From Nordella sp. HKS 07 (GTDB lineage: Bacteria; Pseudomonadota; Alphaproteobacteria; Rhizobiales; Aestuariivirgaceae), in assembly GCF_011046735.1 (NCBI RefSeq), contig NZ_CP049258.1:6094001-6158000 (forward strand): DNA of 64,000 nt, given 5' to 3'. Below are positions 58,105 to 64,000 of the stretch, in pieces. Position numbers and translations under genes: made by a program. Every line of letters starts with the position of its first letter. Position 1 is the first letter of the stretch. The notes under the pieces were generated by a model. The model had not been told where the DNA came from and did not search any database. It was given only the letters and a program-made list of their open reading frames with translations.

Positions 58105-59688
58105 TCAGGCCCTGTCGCCTAAAGCGGTGATCAAAGGCTGAAGCTGCGTTTCATAGTTCCGCCAGCGGCCCACCGAGCTTTGATAGATCGGCTTGCGTAC
58201 CTGGTTGCGGCTGAAGGTGCGCACCGCGGATGTTCCCTCATGGAAGGTGAGACAGGCCGGGTCCCAGTCGAGATCGAGGAATGCGATGAGCCGCCGCGCT
58301 TCGGCCTCGAAATCCGAGGTGAGCTTCTCATAGTCGACATCGAGGAACTTGAGCGGCAGCACGCGCCGCCAGTGGTCCATGAGGCGCGCATATTCGCGGT
58401 AATAGAGCCCGAGTATCGTGAGATCGCGGCTGTAGCCATGCGCATCGGTGAGCCGGTTCTGATAACAGGACAGGCAGGTGTCGACGGCATTGCGCCGCAT
58501 ATGGACGACACGCGCATTCGGCCACGAGAGCGCGATCAGGCCAAGAAACTCGAAATTGTGCGGCATCTTGTCGACGACGCGTCGCGCATCGGGCCCGAAG
58601 AACTTGAGAAGCTTGACGTAGCTCTCCGCCATGGCCGCCATTTTCGGCCCCTCCGCCGCAGCGAAGATGGACAGGAATTTCCCAACGTCGCTGCGATATT
58701 GGGCGTTGCCGGCGATCCTCCAGATGCGGTCGAGCTCACCCGCTCCCACCGCTTGGGGATGGCGCCCGATGATCTGCTCGACCAGCGTCGTGCCGGAGCG
58801 AGGCATGCCGACGACAAAGACCGGCAGATCGCTGTCGCTGCCTTTGCCTTGATGCCTGGCGATGACCTCGGGCGTGAAGGTCGCGATCAGTGAATTGATC
58901 CAGGCCCGATATGGGCCGAGATCGAAGCGAATCCTATCAGCCTCGTTGGCCTTCCGATAATGCGTGAAGGCGCGGACATAATCGCCATTCTGCTCGCGGA
59001 TCCTGGCGGCACCCACATGCAATGCGTTGAGCGCCCGCCTATTGGCGGGTGGAATGAAAAGCTTGTCTTCGATCTCGGCGAGCAAGGGCGAGGACAGATC
59101 ATGCCTCCCGTTCACCGCCAGCCTGTAGAGAGCAAAATTGCCATGTACCGGATGGCGGCGCAGGCTTTCGAAACAGGCGCGCGCGTCCTCCGTCTGGTCA
59201 AGCATCTCAAGTGTCTTGCCGAGCGCGAACTTGTATTCAGCATTCTGCGGCTCATTGCGGCAGGCCATCTCGTGATACGGCAAGGCCCGCTCCGGCTTGC
59301 CGGCCAAACGATAGAATTCGCCCAGGAGCCAGGACGTCTTGGTGAGCTTGGGATTGAGGACGAACGCCCGCTCGAGGGGTGCCTGGGCCAGCTCGATCAG
59401 CCCGAGATCGAGATAGGCGCAGCCGAGATTATTGAGATAGATCGCGTTGCTCGGGTCCTTCCTGGCGGCGAGACCGAGATATTTGACCGCCTCGGTCGGA
59501 TTCTTGCGGTTGATCAGGACGATTCCGAGGATGTTGTTCGCATCGGCATGCCCGGGTTCCGCCTGCTGGATCCGGCGCGCCGCTGCTTCCGCCGCCGCAA
59601 GATCGCCCTTGCCGACGAGGGCCATGACTTCCTTGAGCTTGCCGATGATCGGATCGGGGCGCTTGGTGACGGGCGGTAACGCGGCCAT
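58105..59688 (-). CDS. TPR-repeat sulfotransferase family protein
   Basis: The 527-residue protein has about five tetratricopeptide repeats in residues 15-190 (for example AEAAARRIQQAEPGHADANN and AIYLNNLGCAYLDLGLIELA), then a sulfotransferase domain from about 290. The PAPS loop is VVGMPRSGTTLVEQIIGRHP, the 3'-phosphate block is ARVVHMRRNAVDTCLSCYQN, and the late motif is YQSSVGRWRNYETQL. No signal peptide or membrane helix is seen. Such fusions are common in alphaproteobacteria; the TPR part may bind the acceptor, which is unknown. It stands alone. Confidence 0.9.
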   Translation of the reverse strand: MAALPPVTKRPDPIIGKLKEVMALVGKGDLAAAEAAARRIQQAEPGHADANNILGIVLINRKNPTEAVKYLGLAARKDPSNAIYLNNLGCAYLDLGLIELAQAPLERAFVLNPKLTKTSWLLGEFYRLAGKPERALPYHEMACRNEPQNAEYKFALGKTLEMLDQTEDARACFESLRRHPVHGNFALYRLAVNGRHDLSSPLLAEIEDKLFIPPANRRALNALHVGAARIREQNGDYVRAFTHYRKANEADRIRFDLGPYRAWINSLIATFTPEVIARHQGKGSDSDLPVFVVGMPRSGTTLVEQIIGRHPQAVGAGELDRIWRIAGNAQYRSDVGKFLSIFAAAEGPKMAAMAESYVKLLKFFGPDARRVVDKMPHNFEFLGLIALSWPNARVVHMRRNAVDTCLSCYQNRLTDAHGYSRDLTILGLYYREYARLMDHWRRVLPLKFLDVDYEKLTSDFEAEARRLIAFLDLDWDPACLTFHEGTSAVRTFSRNQVRKPIYQSSVGRWRNYETQLQPLITALGDRA

Positions 59689-59757
59689 TAGGGTCCTTGC
59701 AGATAAATATCGGGCGACCTCTTAACACAGACGCGAAGCTCCGGGTAAGATGCCGCA

Positions 59758-60372
59758 ATGAAACTCCATGGCGATCTGATTTCCCCGTTTTTCCGCATGT
59801 GTCTCGTTACCGCCCATGAGGTGGGACTTGCCGCGAAGATCCAGCATGTTCAGACCAGAGCCGACCCGACGGCCGTCAATCCCGACCTAAACGCCATTTC
59901 CCCGGTCGGCAAGGTGCCGGTGCTGGTCACCGATCACAATCATCCGCTCTATGACTCGCGCGTCATCGTCGAGTATCTGTGCCATGTCTCGGGCAACAAG
60001 ACGCTCATTCCCGATGACGGCGTGAAGCGCTTCCGCGTGCTCACTTTGCAGGCACTCGGTCAGGCTGTCGCTGAGGCAGGTGTCGCCTTCCGCTATGAGA
60101 CGGCAGTGCGCCCCCAAGGTCTGCAATGGCGCGAATGGATCGCCCGCCAGGAACTGCGCGTGAAGGCGGAGTTCGACGATCTCGAAAAGACGTGGATCAA
60201 GGATCTAAGCGAGATCACCGCCGGCTCGATCGCGGTGGCGGTCGCCTTGTCCTATCTCGATTTCCGTATTCCCGACTGGCAGTGGCGCAAGGACCGGCCG
60301 AATCTCCAGGCCTTCCACGATGAAATCTCGCGCCGCCCCTCGATGCAGGTGACTGTGTTGAAGCCAGCCTGA
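59758..60372 (+). CDS. Glutathione S-transferase family protein
   Basis: The 204-residue protein has a thioredoxin-like N-terminal domain: LHGDLISPFFRMCLVTAHEVG, the cis-proline in ISPVGKVPVLVTD and the glutathione-contact DSRVIVEYL. An all-helical C-terminal domain follows with SIAVAVALSYLDFRIPD. It would conjugate or bind glutathione. The substrate is unknown. It is divergent from the TPR-sulfotransferase gene. Confidence 0.88.
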   Translation: MKLHGDLISPFFRMCLVTAHEVGLAAKIQHVQTRADPTAVNPDLNAISPVGKVPVLVTDHNHPLYDSRVIVEYLCHVSGNKTLIPDDGVKRFRVLTLQALGQAVAEAGVAFRYETAVRPQGLQWREWIARQELRVKAEFDDLEKTWIKDLSEITAGSIAVAVALSYLDFRIPDWQWRKDRPNLQAFHDEISRRPSMQVTVLKPA

Positions 60373-60573
60373 TACGTCGCGGTCATGCCGGGCTTCGGCA
60401 AGTTCTTCCACTGCAACCCGATCACGCTCACGAAATGCGCCTTGCGGCGCCGCGGGTCGCTACCATATTAATCTCAAAGTCCGGCGTTGCGATCGCCCCA
60501 CGCGTATCGCAGCTGCGTGCCTCTGATAGGATTACCTTTGACCCGACCGACGATTGAGGAGAGGACTGCGCAA

Positions 60574-61437
60574 ATGCGTCCGGCTACCCGGCAAAGACTC
60601 CGCCTGTCCAGCGGCGCGGAATTGTCCTTCATCATGGCTGGTGACACGTCCAAGCCCGCCATACTGCTGCTGCACGGATTTCCGAGTTCCGCACGTACAT
60701 TCCGGGACATCGTGCCTGAGCTGTCGCAGAGCGCCCATGTGATCGCGCCCGATCTGCCGGGCTTTGGCGAGTCGGACGTCCTGCCGACTGTCTCGTTCTC
60801 CACTTTTGGTCAGGCCATCTCGGAACTGCTGGATCGACTCGCGATAGGTCCGCGTTATGTCTACCTGCATGATTTCGGGGCGTCGGTCGGCTTTCACATC
60901 GCCATGCAGGCGCCGGAACAAGTTCTGGGCCTCATCATCCAGAACGCCAACGCTCATCGAACCGGCTTCGGGCCGCAATGGGAAGAGACGATGGCTTACT
61001 GGTCCAGGCCGACCCCGCAGAACGAGACGGCAGCGACGGCGCATCTGACATTCGAAGGTACGCGCGATCAGTATATCGCGAATGTCCCGCCCGACGTCGC
61101 CGCGCGGATCCCGGCCGAAAGCTGGGAGGAGGACTGGCGAGTCATGTGCTTGCCGGGCCGCATGAACACGCAGCGGGCGCTCATCGCCGATTATGCAAAC
61201 TATGTCGCCCGGTTCGACACCATCGCCGAATATCTCGCAAGCCGGCAGCCGCGTTCCCTGATGCTCTGGGGAAGACACGATGCCTTCTTCGATCTGCGCG
61301 AGACCCAGTCCTGGATGCAGGCTCTGCCGCGGATGGAAGCGCACATTCTCGACGGCGGCCACTTCCTGCTCGAGACACACGCCGCTACGGCCGCATCGCT
61401 CATGCTCGAGTTCATCGGGCGTACCCAACAGGCATAA
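60574..61437 (+). CDS. Alpha/beta hydrolase (haloalkane dehalogenase/epoxide hydrolase type)
   Basis: The 287-residue protein has the oxyanion block LLLHGFPSSARTFRD, the nucleophile elbow YLHDFGASVGFHIA, where aspartate replaces the serine of esterases, and the acid/histidine region LWGRHDAFFDLRET and HILDGGHFLLETHAA. An aspartate nucleophile points to dehalogenase or epoxide hydrolase chemistry instead of ester cleavage. ATG 60574 follows GAGGAGAGG; the frame is open upstream to 60487. The substrate is unknown. Confidence 0.88.
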   Translation: MRPATRQRLRLSSGAELSFIMAGDTSKPAILLLHGFPSSARTFRDIVPELSQSAHVIAPDLPGFGESDVLPTVSFSTFGQAISELLDRLAIGPRYVYLHDFGASVGFHIAMQAPEQVLGLIIQNANAHRTGFGPQWEETMAYWSRPTPQNETAATAHLTFEGTRDQYIANVPPDVAARIPAESWEEDWRVMCLPGRMNTQRALIADYANYVARFDTIAEYLASRQPRSLMLWGRHDAFFDLRETQSWMQALPRMEAHILDGGHFLLETHAATAASLMLEFIGRTQQA

Positions 61438-61444
61438 GACAGAA

Positions 61445-61464
61445 TGAGGCCTGGACCGGCCTCA
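61445..61464. terminator. Hairpin between convergent genes
   Basis: TGAGGCC (61445-61451) and GGCCTCA (61458-61464) form a perfect seven-base stem with loop TGGACC. It lies between the stop of the hydrolase and overlaps the stop of the convergent DUF1326 gene, so it may end both transcripts. No T-run follows. Confidence 0.5.
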
Positions 61465-62076
61465 GGGCCCTTTCCAGTCGAGCGCGCAGATCTCGGCCGA
61501 GCGGCCCTTGAAGTCCCAGTTGCGGCCATGGCCGCGGAACCGGCTCTTCAGCGCCTGGGCCACGATGATCTGCGGCCCGATCCAGTATTGGCTGTTCTCG
61601 ATCGTCGTCGGCTGGCCCGCCGCCTTGCCGGCGATGGGCGCAATCTCGCCATCGATGATCTTGGGGATCGAGAAGCGGCGCACATCGCCCTCGACCTCAT
61701 AACGCACATCCTCCTGCCACACGCCGAGGAAACGGCCGACCAGGATGGAGAGCAGATGCGTGGTGCCACCCGCCTGCCCCGTCATGATGCGGGTCAGCGC
61801 CTTGACCTGGTAGATATCGGCCTTGTTGTCGATGTAGACGCCGGCGCTCCAATTGCCGCGGCTCATCTGGCCCGGTATTTCGATGATGAGCCCGAGCGCG
61901 ATGCCGGACAGGCTGACATCGCCGAACTTGCCGTCATCGATGCGGATGCCGCCCCAGGTCTGGCAATATCCCTCCGTAGGCGGATGTTTTCCGAGCGACA
62001 GCACGCACGGACAGAACACGGTACAATTGCAGGACAGCACCAGCTCGCCTTTGATATGCCACGCTTCGCCTGCCAT
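61462..62076 (-). CDS. DUF1326 cysteine-motif protein (module 2)
   Basis: The 204-residue protein has LSCNCTVFCPCVLSLG near the N-terminus and PTEGYCQTWGG, the DUF1326 hallmark, then KFGDVSLSGIALGLIIEIPG. It shares the CNC-x3-CPC pattern with the module 1 protein but is otherwise clearly diverged. It follows the DUF2182 gene by ten bases; in module 1 the order is the opposite. No signal peptide is seen. The function is unknown. Confidence 0.87.
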   Translation of the reverse strand: MAGEAWHIKGELVLSCNCTVFCPCVLSLGKHPPTEGYCQTWGGIRIDDGKFGDVSLSGIALGLIIEIPGQMSRGNWSAGVYIDNKADIYQVKALTRIMTGQAGGTTHLLSILVGRFLGVWQEDVRYEVEGDVRRFSIPKIIDGEIAPIAGKAAGQPTTIENSQYWIGPQIIVAQALKSRFRGHGRNWDFKGRSAEICALDWKGP

Positions 62077-62086
62077 TACATTCTCC

Positions 62087-62833
62087 CTAGACGATGATCA
62101 GATAAATCCCCGCGCCGATGAGGCCGAGGCCAATTCCATAGGACAGCGCCTTGGGCTGCGGCATGGTTTTCTCCAGCACCATGACGAGCCCGATGAAGGC
62201 CATCCAGACGATATTCATCAGTCCCGCCACGAAGCTGAGCATCATCAGAGCCCAGCAGCAACCGAAGCAGTTCACGCCCTGATCGATCCCCATGCGGAAG
62301 ACGCCGAGCGGCCGGTCCGTCCAATGCGCCATGAAATACGGCATCGGCATGCGGCATTTACTGAGACAGGCATGTTTAAGCGTGGTGAACTGATAGGCCC
62401 CGGCGCCGATGAACACGAGCGCCGCCCAGCGGCCCTCCAGCGCTCCGGTCTGGCCCGTTTTCATAAGCGCCCATTGCCCGACGGCCGCAGCCAAGGCGAA
62501 GCTCAGCCAAATCGCGCCATAACCCGCCGCCAGCACCAATGGCGGCACGACTTTCATCTGTTTTGCCGCAGCAGCCTCAGCGATATCGAGATAGGCCGAG
62601 ATCATCGGCACGGCGGACGGTGTCATCATCGCGAGCGTCATGGCGAGCCACATGGCCATCAACGGCATGAGGCCGGCCTGGGCCGATGGACCGCACAGTA
62701 CGCTCACGATCCCGGCCAGCGTGCCCCCCGCCGCCATCCACAGATAGGCGCCGGACACCGCCAGAATGACCAGCAGGCAGAGCGCCATGACGAAGCGCGG
62801 CCGGCTGGTCGATTGCCTGAGGATCATATCCAT
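62087..62833 (-). CDS. DUF2182 predicted metal-binding membrane protein (module 2)
   Basis: The 248-residue protein has about seven membrane segments with MWLAMTLAMMTPSAVPMI, KHACLSKCRMPMPYF and VNCFGCCWALMMLSF, the same three signature sites as the module 1 protein (methionine-rich helix, CLxxC loop, CxGCC loop). The conservation of these sites in otherwise diverged paralogues suggests that they are the working parts. It is the first gene of the pair and is divergent from the UbiH-like gene. Confidence 0.87.
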   Translation of the reverse strand: MDMILRQSTSRPRFVMALCLLVILAVSGAYLWMAAGGTLAGIVSVLCGPSAQAGLMPLMAMWLAMTLAMMTPSAVPMISAYLDIAEAAAAKQMKVVPPLVLAAGYGAIWLSFALAAAVGQWALMKTGQTGALEGRWAALVFIGAGAYQFTTLKHACLSKCRMPMPYFMAHWTDRPLGVFRMGIDQGVNCFGCCWALMMLSFVAGLMNIVWMAFIGLVMVLEKTMPQPKALSYGIGLGLIGAGIYLIIV

Positions 62834-62898
62834 GCCGCAACGCTACCGCGACATCGCTCGCTCTTGAAGAGCAAAGGCCACGACCGCATTGTGACCTT

Positions 62899-64000
62899 AT
62901 GTCCAAGCTTCCCGATTTTGATGTGATCGTCGCCGGTGCCGGCCCCGCCGGTCTCGCCGCCGCCTGCCTTGCCGCCACACGCGGCTTCCGGACCGCCCTG
63001 ATCACCGGCCCCGGAGAGACGCAGCCCGATCCGCGCACGGTTGCCCTCATGATGCCGTCGCTCGCCGTGCTTGAGGACTGCGGCCAGTGGCCAGGCGACC
63101 TGAGGGAAAGCACGGCGCCCTTGCGCAAGCTCCGCCTCGTCGATGATACCGGCGCCCTCTTCCCGGCCCCCGAACTCGTCTTTTCCGCTCGAGAGGCAGG
63201 TCTCGATGCCTTCGGCTGGAACATCCCGCTCGCTCTGCTGAAGCCCAGGCTCGAAGCCAGGGCCAGCGAGCTCGGCGTTCATTTCCTTCGAGCCAGCGTT
63301 GCTGATTATGCAGCCGATGCGGAAGTCGCCAGTGTGACCCTGGACACCGGCGCTGCCGTCACAGCCGTGCTCGCCTTCGCCGCCGATGGGCGCAATTCCG
63401 CGCTGCGCCGCGCCGTCGGCATCGATATGGTCTCCTGGTCCTATGACCAGACCGCCATCGCCGTGAGCTTCGCCCATTCGCAGCCGCATCGCGACGTATC
63501 GACCGAGTATCACAAGCCGGCCGGCCCCTTCACAACCGTGCCCTTGCCGGGACGACGTTCCTCGCTGGTCTGGATGGAAAGGCCGCAACGCGCGGACGAG
63601 CTGATGCAGTTCGACGACAGGGCGCTCGCCGCCGAGATCCAGGCCATGTGCCATGGCGAACTCGGCCTCGTCGACGACATCGGCCCGCGCCGGTCCTTCC
63701 CCATGTCGGGCGCACGCGCCACAACCTTCGCCAGAAATCGCGTCATGCTGATCGGCGAGACCGCCCACACCGTGCCGCCGATCGGCGCCCAGGGCCTGAA
63801 CATGTCCTTCCGCGACGCGCATGACGCCGTCGCGCTCATCACGCAAGGCCGTGACAGGGGCGAGGATATCGCCGCCGCCAAGCTCCTCACCGATTATGAC
63901 CAGCGCCGTCAGCGCGATGTGCGCCCGCGCCAGACCGTCATCGACCTGATGAACCGCTCGCTGCTCTCCGCCTATCTGCCGCTGGAGGCCGGCCGCGCCG
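62899..64000 (+). CDS. FAD-dependent monooxygenase, UbiH/Coq6-like (truncated by the window end)
   Basis: The frame runs from ATG 62899 past the window edge, 367 codons without a stop. It shows DVIVAGAGPAGLAAACLAAT (FAD-binding), a central AADGRNSALRRAVGI block and the second FAD motif VMLIGETAHTVPPIGAQGLN, ending in the NMSFRDAHDAV stretch. This is the group that hydroxylates ubiquinone precursors, although other aromatic substrates are possible. It is divergent from DUF2182 module 2 with a 65-base gap. Confidence 0.88.
   Translation, partial: MSKLPDFDVIVAGAGPAGLAAACLAATRGFRTALITGPGETQPDPRTVALMMPSLAVLEDCGQWPGDLRESTAPLRKLRLVDDTGALFPAPELVFSAREAGLDAFGWNIPLALLKPRLEARASELGVHFLRASVADYAADAEVASVTLDTGAAVTAVLAFAADGRNSALRRAVGIDMVSWSYDQTAIAVSFAHSQPHRDVSTEYHKPAGPFTTVPLPGRRSSLVWMERPQRADELMQFDDRALAAEIQAMCHGELGLVDDIGPRRSFPMSGARATTFARNRVMLIGETAHTVPPIGAQGLNMSFRDAHDAVALITQGRDRGEDIAAAKLLTDYDQRRQRDVRPRQTVIDLMNRSLLSAYLPLEAGRA

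Noticed and set aside
1-64000. CRISPR arrays, tRNA or rRNA genes, prophage, toxin-antitoxin or defence systems
   Set aside because: No regularly spaced direct repeats, tRNA-like cloverleaf or rRNA sequence, and no phage structural or nuclease gene was recognised.

Overview
The window looks like part of the chromosome of an alphaproteobacterium, most likely order Hyphomicrobiales (Rhizobiales). The evidence is the siroheme/assimilatory sulfate reduction order cysG-DUF2849-cysI-DUF934-cysH, a perfect GGAAC-N16-CGTT (EcfG-type general stress) promoter, a blh-bigR sulfide-detoxification operon, an HWE-family histidine kinase and several families of palindromic intergenic repeats. I cannot name a genus. 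Most of the window is GC-rich with tightly packed operons, many joined by ATGA stop/start overlaps. The first ~15 kb is less GC-rich, has longer gaps and carries surface-polysaccharide genes, which suggests a horizontally acquired or fast-evolving locus.

Layout. (1) 0.8-15.2 kb: nucleotide-sugar and glycan locus. A + strand run encodes a family 2 glycosyltransferase, glucose-1-phosphate cytidylyltransferase (rfbF), a WbqC-like protein, a CmcI-like methyltransferase/hydroxylase, a frameshifted DegT aminotransferase and a methyltransferase. A converging - strand operon encodes CDP-glucose 4,6-dehydratase (rfbG), a sugar C-methyltransferase, a 3,5-epimerase, a DegT aminotransferase, a second methyltransferase paralogous to the first, and an FAD oxidoreductase. 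A glycosyltransferase-like gene and a sulfotransferase follow. Together they probably build an aminated, C-methylated, CDP-activated deoxysugar. (2) 15.9-17.6 kb: a frameshifted PAS-PAS-HWE kinase and a 57-residue DUF1328 gene with an EcfG promoter. (3) 17.9-20.4 kb: blh-bigR-yeeE-yeeE, for sulfide/persulfide detoxification. (4) 20.8-25.4 kb: an AraC regulator with a methyltransferase, then an ars operon (arsR, an arsC-GNAT fusion, acr3) with a divergent DUF6428 gene. (5) 25.5-38.5 kb: metabolic and transport genes: three DMT exporters, a threonine-dehydratase-like enzyme, Sel1 protein, SDR, Rnk, MltB-type transglycosylase, Ldh-family oxidoreductase, class II aldolase, DUF2000/AraC and others. 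(6) 38.5-42.1 kb: three regulators with recognisable palindromic operators, and a DUF1326-DUF2182 pair. (7) 42.3-49.7 kb: ferredoxin and the sulfate assimilation operon, a frameshifted TauE/SafE exporter, metZ and a rhodanese. (8) 49.9-64 kb: a GcvT-type FAD dehydrogenase, M14 carboxypeptidase, IS3 remnant, a transglutaminase-like/membrane pair, peroxiredoxin, ferredoxin reductase, TPR-sulfotransferase, GST, alpha/beta hydrolase, a second DUF1326-DUF2182 pair and a UbiH-like hydroxylase cut by the window end.

Sulfur is a recurring theme: sulfate reduction, siroheme, homocysteine synthesis, a sulfite-exporter-type protein, persulfide dioxygenase, rhodanese and two sulfotransferases. The less understood elements that deserve attention are the two cysteine-rich DUF1326-DUF2182 modules, the CDP-sugar locus with its pair of paralogous methyltransferases, the composite intergenic hairpin element (three copies, one apparently inserted inside another repeat with a TAGG duplication), and three genes each broken by a single extra base.
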